DNA of 64,000 bases from Niabella drilacis. Its GTDB lineage: Bacteria; Bacteroidota; Bacteroidia; Chitinophagales; Chitinophagaceae. The position numbers and the translations under genes were made by a program. The DNA lies in assembly GCF_900101395.1 (NCBI RefSeq), contig NZ_FMZO01000003.1:1-64000 (forward strand), in the 5' to 3' direction. Under the pieces are notes generated by a model. That model had not been told where the DNA came from. It ran no database searches and was given only the letters and a program-made list of their open reading frames with translations. This document shows, piece by piece, positions 25,572 to 34,479 of the stretch; the first letter of the stretch is position 1, and every line of letters begins with the position of its first letter.

Positions 25572-25629
25572 TGTAAGGATTTTGTAAGGCCCCGTTTCCG
25601 GTTTCGTCACGCTGTGCGGGCTAAGTTTG
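25572..25629 (+). promoter_or_regulatory. Phased TGTAAGG repeat and -7 box of the beta-helix operon
   Basis: TGTAAGG at 25572-25578 and 25583-25589, 11 bases apart, is followed by TAAGTTTG (25622-25629), a perfect -7 box. The order and spacing copy the AraC promoter region at 15323-15379, including similar bases between the elements. The small membrane protein starts 18 bases downstream. Confidence 0.65.
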
Positions 25630-25647
25630 CCGCCAAAGTAAACAGAT

Positions 25648-25803
25648 ATGCGCCGCCCTTACTCTTGTGACAGGAAGCTCCTTTTATTATCCGTTTTCCT
25701 CTTGTTGGTGATGATGCTCATAGGACTGATCTGGTGGTACTATGAACAGAAGCTCCGGGCAATAGACCGGCAAAAAAAAGAACTGAAGCTAAAGACTGAT
25801 TAA
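25648..25803 (+). CDS. Small single-pass membrane protein
   Basis: A 51-residue protein beginning MRRPYSCDRKLLLLSVF. It has one hydrophobic segment (about residues 11-31), a WWYYEQ interface and a highly basic, helical C-terminus rich in Lys, Arg and Gln. It has no recognised family. It is the first gene after a strong promoter with phased operator repeats and ends 3 bases before the beta-helix gene, so the two are translationally linked. This position makes it a candidate accessory factor for the large secreted proteins downstream. Confidence 0.65.
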   Translation: MRRPYSCDRKLLLLSVFLLLVMMLIGLIWWYYEQKLRAIDRQKKELKLKTD

Positions 25804-25806
25804 AGT

Positions 25807-28551
25807 ATGGAATTATTCGCTTACCATTTTACGATCGTGCAGGCGGCGGTGCCGTTGCCGCTGCAAAGAACCCCGGGGGTAAAATTGCTTTTAGCCTTCG
25901 CGTTGTTATTTCTGGGTTTTACCGGCAATGCCCAAACCCCCGACGCCAATGGTATTGTATATGTTAAAAGCGGCGCTGCCGGCAATGGCGCCGGGTGGGG
26001 AGAAGCCCTGTCTGAACTGGCCACTGCCTTAAAAGCTGCTAAAACGAATACCGGTATAAAAGAGATATGGGTTGCAAAGGGAACGTATAAGCCTTTGTTC
26101 AGCCCGGAAGATGGGCCACTCTTTGGCACAAACCAGGGGCGCGATAATGCGTTCCTGTTGCCGAAAGATGTAAAGGTTTATGGAGGGTTTGATCCGGATA
26201 ACGGCCGGGCAACTTTTGAAACCCGGAGTGCAAAACAGGCCGTAACGATATTGAGTGGCGATATTGACAATAATATGCTATTGGATTATGGCAACGCCTG
26301 CCATATTGTTGTTAGTGCAGGTAATGCAGGAAGCGCGGTGCTGGACGGTTTTACGGTTACCGGGGGCTATGCCTTCGGTAACAACCGGGGCAGTATTAAT
26401 GTAAACAGTATTAATGTTTCTGGTACTGCAGGCGGCGGAATTTCCCTTGCTCATTCATCGCCGGTATTATCGGATCTTATTATTACCGGTAATTCGGCTA
26501 TTTATGGCGGCGGTATCGCCCATGAAACGGCTTCCCCGCTGATTATAAATGTTCTTATAGCAAACAACCAATGCACTGATGCAATGGATTATACCAGCAG
26601 GGCGGGCGGTATGTACAATAGCAGCGCCGCATCGCCCACGCTTGTTAATGTAACGATTATTGGCAACAGCGCTTCTTTAGGTGGCGGCATCTATAACCGG
26701 TATGCCGATATACTTATCCGTAACAGTATTATTTATGGAAATTCGGCTAATGCCGGGCAGGGTATGCAAAATGAAGCCAGTACGCCGGCTGTTAGCTATA
26801 GCCTGATACAGGGTTCACAAGACACCAGTAACGGAAACCTTAGTGCGTCCGGCATCAGTGCCGCTCAACTGTTTAATAATGCAGGTGCCGGCGATTATAC
26901 ACTAAAAGCAGGTAGTGTTGCCGTCAATGCAGGCGATAATGCATTATATCCCGGGTTGGGCAATGGTAGTAAAGATCTGGCGGGCAATGCCCGGGTGTAT
27001 GCACTTGGCAACGGAGGGGTGATCGATATGGGCGCTTATGAGAGCCCGTACACTCCGGTACGGCCCGATGTAAATGGTATTGTGTATGTGAAAACGGAGG
27101 CTACCGGCAATGGTAATAGTTGGGCGAATGCCACCGGGGATTTACAGGCGGCAATAGATGCCACCGGTACGCAACAGGTTTGGGTGGCAAAGGGGGAGTA
27201 CAGGGTAACGGGCAGCAGTTTTATCCTTAAGAACGGGGTTAAGGTGTATGGTGGTTTTGACCCTGCCAGGGGCATTGATGATTTAACCAAAAGCCGTATC
27301 CTGCCCGCCGCTTCGGGAGGCGCCTCGGGGAATGGTTCTATCCTGAATGGGAGGAACGACCGGCCGGTGATTTTTAATGATTTCATATTCACCACCCGGA
27401 TCGACAATACGGCTGCATTAGACGGGTTTACGCTTACCGGGGGATATAGTGCTGCAAATGGGGCCGGGATCTATAATAGCTATGCATCACCTGTTTTACG
27501 AAACCTGGTTATTGAAGGAAACCTGGCTGATAATAACGGGGGAGGCATGTATAATAATAATTCTTCGCCGGTTATCACGAATGTAGTCATAAGAGGCAAT
27601 ACCGCTAAAAATGGCGGGGGTATGCTCAATCTTAATTCTTCCCCGGTCCTTACCAATGTAAGTATCACACGCAATACCGCCGGCTCCGCGGGGGGCGGAT
27701 TGGTACAGGCTGCGGGGCTCGTTGTGCTGAATAACGTAACGGTGGCCGGTAATACCACAAATGCAGTTGTTATTCAAAATGGAGCACTTGCTGCCAATAA
27801 TGCCATCATTTACGGAGGCGTAGACCTGATGTCTGGCGGTACAATGACCCCCGTGCATTCGCTGATACAGGGAAACACGGATTTCACCAATGGGAATATT
27901 AATGCGGCGGATATTGCTGCTACCGATGTTTTTACAGATCCTGCGGGAGGGGATTACACTTTAAAAAACGGCGCCCCGGCTATTGATAAAGGCAGTGACA
28001 GCCTCTATCCCGGTTTAAACGCCGCCACCAGGGACCTGGCTGGTAAACCGCGGTTGACGGGTAGCACGATCGATATGGGGGCTTATGAATATGATGCGGC
28101 GCTGCCCGTGCGGTTTGGCAGCTTTAGCGCTGTTATACGGGATGATCAGCTGCTGGTGAGCTGGAGCACGGAATCAGAAACAGACAATGATCATTTTAAG
28201 ATACAGGTTTCACAGGATGGTATGCAATGGAGCACTGTGCAAACCGTACAAAGCAGGGCGGTAACCGGTAATAGCAGTGCAGTTCTGGAATATAACAGTG
28301 TTATTCCATTGTCTGCGGCGATGACATCAGCGGGGTTATTACTGCTGGCATTCGGAACGGCTGGCACATGCGGCCGGAGAAAAAAGTGCCGGGCACTTTG
28401 TACCGTTATTGGCTGTGCACTGCTTTTTTCCTGTCATAAGGGAGACTTGTTCGGGTCGCCGGAAGCCGGACGGCTGTTTGTGCGTATCGTGCAGGTGGAC
28501 AAGGGGGGCAAGGAGCAGGTTTCAAAAGTGATCCGTACAACAGCAGAATAG
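25807..28551 (+). CDS. Secreted double beta-helix protein with interrupted C-terminal domain
   Basis: A 914-residue exported protein. After a long signal region (to GNAQ, residue 43) come two tandem right-handed parallel beta-helix units (about 48-415 and 422-760). Each starts with a xxNGIVYVKxxATGNG motif and contains GGGIYN / SSPVLTNV coils. Residues 765-832 are a beta-sandwich of the type found beside type IX secretion tails (ALPVRFGSFSA, then SWSTESETDNDHF). At residue 833 this domain is broken by a 56-residue segment: hydrophobic AGLLLLAFG, basic RRKKCR, a second hydrophobic stretch and FSCHK. The final strand pair (LFVRIVQVDKGGKEQVSKV) then resumes and the protein stops without a type IX tail. 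Same operon as 25648 and 28582. Confidence 0.82.
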   Translation: MELFAYHFTIVQAAVPLPLQRTPGVKLLLAFALLFLGFTGNAQTPDANGIVYVKSGAAGNGAGWGEALSELATALKAAKTNTGIKEIWVAKGTYKPLFSPEDGPLFGTNQGRDNAFLLPKDVKVYGGFDPDNGRATFETRSAKQAVTILSGDIDNNMLLDYGNACHIVVSAGNAGSAVLDGFTVTGGYAFGNNRGSINVNSINVSGTAGGGISLAHSSPVLSDLIITGNSAIYGGGIAHETASPLIINVLIANNQCTDAMDYTSRAGGMYNSSAASPTLVNVTIIGNSASLGGGIYNRYADILIRNSIIYGNSANAGQGMQNEASTPAVSYSLIQGSQDTSNGNLSASGISAAQLFNNAGAGDYTLKAGSVAVNAGDNALYPGLGNGSKDLAGNARVYALGNGGVIDMGAYESPYTPVRPDVNGIVYVKTEATGNGNSWANATGDLQAAIDATGTQQVWVAKGEYRVTGSSFILKNGVKVYGGFDPARGIDDLTKSRILPAASGGASGNGSILNGRNDRPVIFNDFIFTTRIDNTAALDGFTLTGGYSAANGAGIYNSYASPVLRNLVIEGNLADNNGGGMYNNNSSPVITNVVIRGNTAKNGGGMLNLNSSPVLTNVSITRNTAGSAGGGLVQAAGLVVLNNVTVAGNTTNAVVIQNGALAANNAIIYGGVDLMSGGTMTPVHSLIQGNTDFTNGNINAADIAATDVFTDPAGGDYTLKNGAPAIDKGSDSLYPGLNAATRDLAGKPRLTGSTIDMGAYEYDAALPVRFGSFSAVIRDDQLLVSWSTESETDNDHFKIQVSQDGMQWSTVQTVQSRAVTGNSSAVLEYNSVIPLSAAMTSAGLLLLAFGTAGTCGRRKKCRALCTVIGCALLFSCHKGDLFGSPEAGRLFVRIVQVDKGGKEQVSKVIRTTAE

Positions 28552-28581
28552 CGCATCGAAGAGAACAGAAAATAATACATT

Positions 28582-30090
28582 ATGATTAAAAATTATTGTT
28601 TTTCAAAACTGGCCATTTGTTTGGCGTTGGTATTTTCAATTAGTAGCAGCAGGGCCCAGGTCAGCACCCTGGCGGGTGGGGCCGGTAATGTGGACTATGT
28701 GGATGCCGTTGGTACAGCGGCAAGAATGGGGCGTATGTCCGGCAACATGGTATGCGACGGAAAAGGCAATCTGTATTTTGCGGATTTCCAGAATTGGCGT
28801 ATCCGGAAGGTCCGGTTGTCTGACGGAACGGTGACTACGGTTACCGGCAGCGGCCCCGCCGGTTATGTAAACGGAACGTTAAGTGAAGCAAAATTTTATA
28901 GTCCGAGGGGGCTGGCTATTGATGCTGCAGGGGAAATCCTGTATGTATCAGACAGGGATTGTATACGCAAAATTGACCTGGTAAATGGGGTTGTTTCGAT
29001 CGTTGCCGGTCAGGGTGGCTCGATCCAGGGGAGTTACCAGGATGGGATTGGTACAGCCGCCCGGTTCAATGGACCCTATGGTCTGGCACTGGACGGTGCT
29101 GGAAACCTGTTCGTAGCAGATCAACAGAATAACCGTGTTCGGAAGATCCGGTTGTCTGATGCAGAAGTAACTACTGTTGCCGGCAGGTACGTGGGCAGCG
29201 GTGATGGTCAGGGAACCAGTGGTCGCTTTTCTGCGCCCGGGTTCCTGGTATATGACGGCTCAGGCTATTTATATGTATCGGATCAGAACAATCACCGTAT
29301 CCGCAGCATACGCCTTTCAGATGCCATGGTGGAAACCGTTGCAGGCAGCAGCGCTGGTTTTGCAGATGGTTCCGGAACGGCGGCGCAGTTTAATTATCCC
29401 AGCGGGTTGGCATTGGATCATTCCGGTAACCTATATGTTGGCGATTATTCAAACCGCCGTGTTCGTATGGTCAAGCTGTCAAGCAAGGATGTTACAACGC
29501 TGACAGGCAGCGCTTACGGCTTTGTTAACGGTAGTCTGCAACAGGCCCTTTTCAGCTATGTTACAAGCCTGGTCTTTGATGAAGACGGAAACCTGTATGT
29601 AGGTGATGAAACAAATTATGCCATTCGTAAGATCGCAACCGGTGTGTTGCCGGTACATTTCGGTACTGTACAGGCCGCAATTAAAAATGAAACCCTTTAT
29701 GTTAGCTGGCAAACACTGGCCGAGACGAATAGCGCCCATTTTCTGATACAGGCTTCTGACAACGGGCAGCAGTTTACAACCATACAGACTATTCAAAGTA
29801 AGGCTACGGCTGGTAACAGCAACAGCGCATTGACGTACAGCAGCGCCATTCCGCTATCGGCTATCAGTATCAGTGCCGGGCTCCTGTTACTGGGGGTAAT
29901 GGCCAATGGCCGCCGCCGGTATGCTGTAACATGGGTTGGGGCCCTGCTTTGTATGCTTTCGTTTTCATGCAGCAGGAAGGGGATCATTACCGGCATGGAT
30001 AAAGAACGGCTACTGGTACGTATCGTTCAGGTAGATAAGGATGGTAAGGAGCAGGTATCAAAAGTGGTCAGCGCAGTGCGCGAACAATAG
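28582..30090 (+). CDS. Secreted NHL-propeller protein with interrupted C-terminal domain
   Basis: A 502-residue exported protein with a signal peptide ending SSSRAQ. About six NHL repeats follow (for example GNLYFADFQNWRIRKV and GNLFVADQQNNRVRKI), which should form a beta-propeller used for protein or ligand binding. Residues 354-422 are the same beta-sandwich as in the preceding gene (LPVHFGTVQAAIKNETLYVSW). It is interrupted at residue 423 by 53 residues with two hydrophobic stretches around NGRRRYA and ending FSCSRKG. The sequence resumes as LLVRIVQVDKDGKEQVSKV. It lies 30 bases after the beta-helix gene and is followed by a perfect terminator. Confidence 0.82.
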   Translation: MIKNYCFSKLAICLALVFSISSSRAQVSTLAGGAGNVDYVDAVGTAARMGRMSGNMVCDGKGNLYFADFQNWRIRKVRLSDGTVTTVTGSGPAGYVNGTLSEAKFYSPRGLAIDAAGEILYVSDRDCIRKIDLVNGVVSIVAGQGGSIQGSYQDGIGTAARFNGPYGLALDGAGNLFVADQQNNRVRKIRLSDAEVTTVAGRYVGSGDGQGTSGRFSAPGFLVYDGSGYLYVSDQNNHRIRSIRLSDAMVETVAGSSAGFADGSGTAAQFNYPSGLALDHSGNLYVGDYSNRRVRMVKLSSKDVTTLTGSAYGFVNGSLQQALFSYVTSLVFDEDGNLYVGDETNYAIRKIATGVLPVHFGTVQAAIKNETLYVSWQTLAETNSAHFLIQASDNGQQFTTIQTIQSKATAGNSNSALTYSSAIPLSAISISAGLLLLGVMANGRRRYAVTWVGALLCMLSFSCSRKGIITGMDKERLLVRIVQVDKDGKEQVSKVVSAVREQ

Positions 30091-30131
30091 GAAAAGCCAG
30101 CAGGAACCGGTGTCATCATTGCCGGGTTTGA

Positions 30132-30168
30132 GAATGGTTTTATCAAATTTGATAAAACCATTCTTTTT
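30132..30168 (+). terminator. Terminator of the beta-helix/NHL operon
   Basis: A perfect 16-base stem (30132-30147 with 30148-30163, a continuous palindrome) runs into TTTTT. It marks the operon end cleanly. Confidence 0.88.
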
Positions 30169-30244
30169 GTAAGAGGCCGCTACCCAGCCAGGCCCTGTGG
30201 TCTGCTGGTATTTCTTTATTTTCGCTGTGCATAAAAAGAATACT

Positions 30245-30559
30245 ATGGTAACTAAAGTTTTGGAACAATTGGCAAAAAATGAAATCGATTTTAAGGGAGT
30301 ACTGGCTTTTATTGATCAGCATTATACACACGAACCGATACCCTTTACAAACGGATCGTTGCGGAACGCAGCCACCGAGAACCAGGGCAGCGCAACGGTT
30401 TTTTCTTTTGCACGACAACAAGGCTTAGGAAAGGAGGAAACACTTCAATTGTTTGCAGAGCATTACCAGGCCGTATTGGATGAACCGGAAGGAAAGAATC
30501 ACCAGAACATCCGCCAGTTCATGATCCACGGCTGGGAGGGTGTTGTTCTGGGAGCATGA
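30245..30559 (+). CDS. HopJ-type III effector family protein
   Basis: A 104-residue soluble protein matching the HopJ family (named after a Pseudomonas syringae effector) along its full length. Motifs include GVLAFIDQHYTHEPIPFTNG, NAATENQGSATVFSFAR and HQNIRQFMIHGWEGV. Homologs are widespread in non-pathogenic bacteria without type III secretion, including Bacteroidota, so the name does not imply virulence; function is unknown. I start at 30245 (MVTKVLEQL). An upstream in-frame ATG would add 16 hydrophobic residues not seen in the family. It appears monocistronic. Confidence 0.88.
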   Translation: MVTKVLEQLAKNEIDFKGVLAFIDQHYTHEPIPFTNGSLRNAATENQGSATVFSFARQQGLGKEETLQLFAEHYQAVLDEPEGKNHQNIRQFMIHGWEGVVLGA

Positions 30560-30931
30560 TCAACGGCCTTATGAGCCGGCTATTTATGGGGGCAATACTC
30601 CGTTACATTGCATAATCATTTTTTTACATAATGGCGTTTACGGGAGGTTTTACATAGGGCCCATACCCGCCCTTCGGCAACCTGAACCCCAACCGGAAAA
30701 GAATGAAGGCGAACCGGCTTACAGGGAGGACCTGCACATGAACGAAATTCGGGAAGGCCCTTACCTGAAACGTTTATATTGTATCAATGCAGATAACGAT
30801 AGTCACCATTGTAATATAATAGAAATTAGAAGTGCTCTCTTAATAAGCTGCAGGTACCGGAAGCAACCCGGGTTCCGGCTGAGGAGCGGTTCCGGGCTCA
30901 GAATTGAGTGGGACCGACAGCTAAAAAAAGG
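30560..30931. other. Intergenic, no gene supported
   Basis: About 370 bases between convergent genes. One plus-strand frame is open from 30540 but overlaps the HopJ gene end and codes for an unpatterned Pro/Arg-rich peptide. I see no convincing terminator here, only a loose GC-rich inverted repeat near 30865-30900. Confidence 0.4.
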
Positions 30932-32356
30932 TTAATTGGCCCGTACCAGGTTAAATTCACCGGTAATATTGTGCGCTATCGTACTTTTACATTCATCTGA
31001 AAACCCGGGTTTGTCTTCATACAATATGCCGGAAAAAGTTCCGGTAACTTTTCCGTTCCACTTATTTTCATAAGTTGTAAACGTGATCGTCATGTTGGCA
31101 CATTTAGCTGCATCATCGCAACCTGGTCCGGGTATTGGTGTACGTATAATTTGGTTCATGTCATATACCGCCTGTTGCGAACCCAGGGTAAACTGCGCAT
31201 CATCCTGTCCGTTGTTCAACAAACATTTCAGTGTAACCGTCCCTTCTGCAGGATTGCTGACAGATAATGCAAAACTGCTTACCATATTGCTGTTATTTTG
31301 AACATGGGTGCCGGCAACCGAAAGCAGATTGTCGTCGATACCGCAATTTGCAATGGACAGATTATTGGGATCAGGAGGAACGCTGCCATTAAATCCGTAT
31401 TGGTAGTATTCATAAGTGGTTCCGTCAACAGTAAGCAGCAAATACAGATCAGCATCCACTATTTTAATATTACTGAGTAAAATAAGTTTGGTGGTTTTGC
31501 CGTTATTGGTTGCATTGATGTTCACCGAAACGGTTACCGGGTTGGGTGATGGAATTTTATCGGGTGCTGTATAGGTAGCCCTGGATCCTGCCGGCTTTAA
31601 ATTGCCTTGCCCGCTAAGCCGCCATTCTTTAAAATCGAGCTTGTAGTTGTTCAATTGCTCCATCTTTTCGGCGAGCAGAACGGGCAGAGGCGCTAATGCA
31701 TCATCGTCCGCATTTTTTTTGTACAAGGGTGCAAGCGGCACCAATTCATCATCGCCTGCGGGCTCCATTTTTTTAAACCCGTTTACATACAATTGCACCT
31801 GGCCTTTCACTTTTAGGACCGTATTTTTCGGTGCTAACCGAAAATCGATCAGTTTACCTGTGCCCCAGTCGCTGAAATGCGTGGTCTTTACCGATAGGGT
31901 TTTGGTTGTTTCATCCGTTTGGGTATTCCGATCACCCAGCCAGGAGCCATCGGCTTTTTGCGTAACAATCCAGGAAAGACCGGGCTTCATATCGCCTCCA
32001 TATTTTATGGTAATGGTTACGGGCCTGGCGAAAACAGCTCCTTCCGGCGTGAGCCGGTATGCATTGCCTGCACCCATGGGCGCCTCGTTGGTAATGGGCT
32101 GTATGCCGATAGCCGTATTTGCGCTTAGTGCTCCGGCAGGAATATCAATGGATATTTTCCCGTCGGGCGATTGTACGTTTCCACCGGCCGCACCTACCTG
32201 TTGCGTATAAACGCTGCCCGTTGGCATGCCTTTGGAGGTAACCTCGGGGGTGAGGGAAGAAAGATCAATGGGCGTTTCTGAATCCGGCGTGTCTGTTTTT
32301 GTACAAGAGATTATGCCGATAACGAGGGCTATTAAATAAAGGTGAAACTTTTTCAT
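30932..32356 (-). CDS. Lipoprotein with ZU5-like domain
   Basis: A 474-residue exported lipoprotein. It starts at 32356 (MKKFHLYLIALVIGIISC), with lipobox and Cys near residue 18. Residues about 55-160 resemble a ZU5-type domain (VGAAGGNVQSPDGKISIDIP, then AGALSANTAIGIQPI). Such domains occur in surface proteins and in autoproteolytic or scaffolding modules. The remaining part is beta-rich without a recognisable motif, with several Cys pairs near the C-terminus (CDDAAKC). No enzyme activity is suggested. It is the last of three minus-strand genes for exported proteins with gaps of 106 to 298 bases, which may be separate transcripts. Confidence 0.75.
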   Translation of the reverse strand: MKKFHLYLIALVIGIISCTKTDTPDSETPIDLSSLTPEVTSKGMPTGSVYTQQVGAAGGNVQSPDGKISIDIPAGALSANTAIGIQPITNEAPMGAGNAYRLTPEGAVFARPVTITIKYGGDMKPGLSWIVTQKADGSWLGDRNTQTDETTKTLSVKTTHFSDWGTGKLIDFRLAPKNTVLKVKGQVQLYVNGFKKMEPAGDDELVPLAPLYKKNADDDALAPLPVLLAEKMEQLNNYKLDFKEWRLSGQGNLKPAGSRATYTAPDKIPSPNPVTVSVNINATNNGKTTKLILLSNIKIVDADLYLLLTVDGTTYEYYQYGFNGSVPPDPNNLSIANCGIDDNLLSVAGTHVQNNSNMVSSFALSVSNPAEGTVTLKCLLNNGQDDAQFTLGSQQAVYDMNQIIRTPIPGPGCDDAAKCANMTITFTTYENKWNGKVTGTFSGILYEDKPGFSDECKSTIAHNITGEFNLVRAN

Positions 32357-32462
32357 GTGTTGATGTTTAATTGTTTTTTGCCACATGGAATGCGCGTGTA
32401 TAAATATTCATTGGTACTCAGAATACTTATGGCTCATTTCATGTGGATATTTTTAGATCTTC

Positions 32463-33263
32463 TTAATAAGTGATGATTCCTTCTTTCAGCCATTGTTTTG
32501 CAAAAGCTATAGCCACATCGTTCACCTCTTTGCCGGCTCTGTAAATAGCCTTCCATCTGAGGGTTTGGTTTTCATAAGCAGGGTTTATAAACGTTCTTTT
32601 AGCACCTGTAACGGCGGCATTAAAATCAACAGTAGCAGCAAGGCTGATATACTCCTGTAACCTGTTTTTTATCATTACGGCAGGGTCGGCGGGGTACAAT
32701 TTTTCCCATTTGGTTTTATTGGGCGTGGGGTCTCCGTTTTCGGAAATCATTTTTTTCATCTGCGCAATGCCGGTATCTATTGATTTTGTGGACTGTCCCA
32801 TTGCTTTTAGCCTGGTGCGGGCGGTTTCCGACTCTTTGAGCCCTTGTTTCATTGCGTCTATTGTTTGCTTGTCCATAACCGGAGGTTCCGCTTCCGGTTT
32901 GGCTGCAGCTCTTATTTTAGCATATTTATCAGCAAATTCCCTGCTGTTCACGTATTCTTTTACATACAAACAAAGCTCCTTTGCCATTGCTTTTTTATTA
33001 CCGTTGATAAGTTGAGGCAAATTACTCAGACGGGGTATCTGGAATCGTTTGGTCTGGCTACGGTAATTTTTTGGCTCATCTGCCAACAGGGTAGAAGGGT
33101 TGACGGGTTCATGCCTGAAATTACCCACAAGATTATTAAGGATATGATTTTTGGCAACGTCCTGCGAGATGCCTATTCTGCTTATAATATCTGCTGCTGG
33201 TATAAAGGCAGTTGCCGTAACTCCTGCAAAAATAATAGCAGCCAAAACGGGATTGTGTTTCAT
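32463..33263 (-). CDS. Secreted hypothetical protein, helical
   Basis: A 266-residue protein starting MKHNPVLAAIIFAGVTATAF, a hydrophobic signal or anchor segment. The mature part is mainly alpha-helical and charged (for example MKQGLKESETARTRLKAMG). It has no cysteine pattern, catalytic motif or repeat I can recognise. The upstream in-frame ATG (33323) would put a charged stretch before the signal, so the later start is preferred. The role is unknown. Confidence 0.65.
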   Translation of the reverse strand: MKHNPVLAAIIFAGVTATAFIPAADIISRIGISQDVAKNHILNNLVGNFRHEPVNPSTLLADEPKNYRSQTKRFQIPRLSNLPQLINGNKKAMAKELCLYVKEYVNSREFADKYAKIRAAAKPEAEPPVMDKQTIDAMKQGLKESETARTRLKAMGQSTKSIDTGIAQMKKMISENGDPTPNKTKWEKLYPADPAVMIKNRLQEYISLAATVDFNAAVTGAKRTFINPAYENQTLRWKAIYRAGKEVNDVAIAFAKQWLKEGIITY

Positions 33264-33561
33264 TCTTATATTTTTAGTTTGCAGCTTCGCTGCGATTGTT
33301 ATTGAATAGGCCGCCTTATACATACTCGTATGGAAAAAATCAGCACAGGCGTTTTATTTGTTTATTGCTGATTGTTATTGCAGCTGTTTGGACTTTTAAA
33401 GGAATGATGATGACACAACTTTTTCCGTTGATCCCGCATGGCGGGAGACCGATTCAATACACCGGGAATGGCCGCAGATCGATTTTCTGCGAAAACCAGC
33501 GCGAAAAATCGGCGAAGATCTGTGAGAACAACGGCAATATCAGCAAGGTTAAACAATTTCA

Positions 33562-34287
33562 TTATTGGTTATAGAACGGATTGCCGGCTATAAAGACCAT
33601 CCCGGCGGTAGCAGTTACGGCATTATTAAATACACCGCTGAACGCTTTGGCGATTTTTCGCCCGTCGGAATAATTGAGTATTAATGTAAAGTTTTTGATT
33701 TCATAAGTACCGTTGCCGGGCGCTCTTTTCGGGTCCTGGTAGGGCATCGTAAAATTGGTGATGAATGCGCCCTGGTCGTTGAATGTGCCGTTTGCGGCAA
33801 ATGAGATCATGGGTTGCGCATCATTAGGCCCGTAGGGATAATTGGGGATGGTAGACCAGTTGGATATGGTATTGTATTTTCCCGAAAGCTTTAAGCCGTC
33901 AACCGGGGCCAGCTTATACAACCGGTTGGTATAACCGACCTTTTCGAGCTCTGTATTGCCTATTTTTTTTACCCGGATGGTTTCATATTGATTGGTAAAG
34001 GCTCCTGTATTGCCGCTCAACGTAAAAGTTCCCCAGGTGCCGCCGGGCTGGTTTTTAGAAAAATCCAGGAACCCTTCCCGGGGCAGCTGGTTAAAGTAAC
34101 TCCCGTCGGGCAGTACCACTTTCCAGTCTACATTGGCCCAATTGCCGGCAGACCCGGCTTTCAGTCCCATCCAGATCTCGAAAGGAGGGTTATTACTGTT
34201 GTTATTATTTTCATCTGCACCGGTTTTTGTGCAGGAAATCAGCACCGTTAAAAACGTGATTGTTGCAGGTAAAAGATATTTTTTCAT
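33562..34287 (-). CDS. Hypothetical lipoprotein
   Basis: A 241-residue lipoprotein with signal peptide and lipobox LISC (Cys19), followed by an Asn-rich linker (ENNNNSNN) and a beta-rich domain. Motifs such as GLKLSGKYNTISNW, FNDQGAFITNF and NGTYEIKNFTLILNYSDGRK look like a lipocalin-like or small beta-barrel lipoprotein common in Bacteroidota. The assignment is only by pattern. It is divergent from the TPR histidine kinase at 34480. Confidence 0.65.
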   Translation of the reverse strand: MKKYLLPATITFLTVLISCTKTGADENNNNSNNPPFEIWMGLKAGSAGNWANVDWKVVLPDGSYFNQLPREGFLDFSKNQPGGTWGTFTLSGNTGAFTNQYETIRVKKIGNTELEKVGYTNRLYKLAPVDGLKLSGKYNTISNWSTIPNYPYGPNDAQPMISFAANGTFNDQGAFITNFTMPYQDPKRAPGNGTYEIKNFTLILNYSDGRKIAKAFSGVFNNAVTATAGMVFIAGNPFYNQ

Positions 34288-34479
34288 GTGTATATTTTTA
34301 TTGGTTTAATGCAATGGTCATTCAGCGGAGCCAATGGCTTTTTGACAGTGTAAAATTGTGATGAATAACCCCGGAAGTCAATCCCGCTGTCCGGTGATTT
34401 TATAGAAATAAAAAATCCCCTGAAGGGGGGAGCGGCCTGTACCCCAAATTGCGGATATTTGTGAATCCAAAATGGAGTT

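Noticed and set aside
30245-30559. HopJ-like protein as a sign of a type III secretion system
   Set aside because: No secretion genes are present and the family is common in bacteria without type III secretion.
30540-30935. 131-codon frame after the HopJ-like gene
   Set aside because: It overlaps the end of the HopJ gene and shows no conserved pattern.
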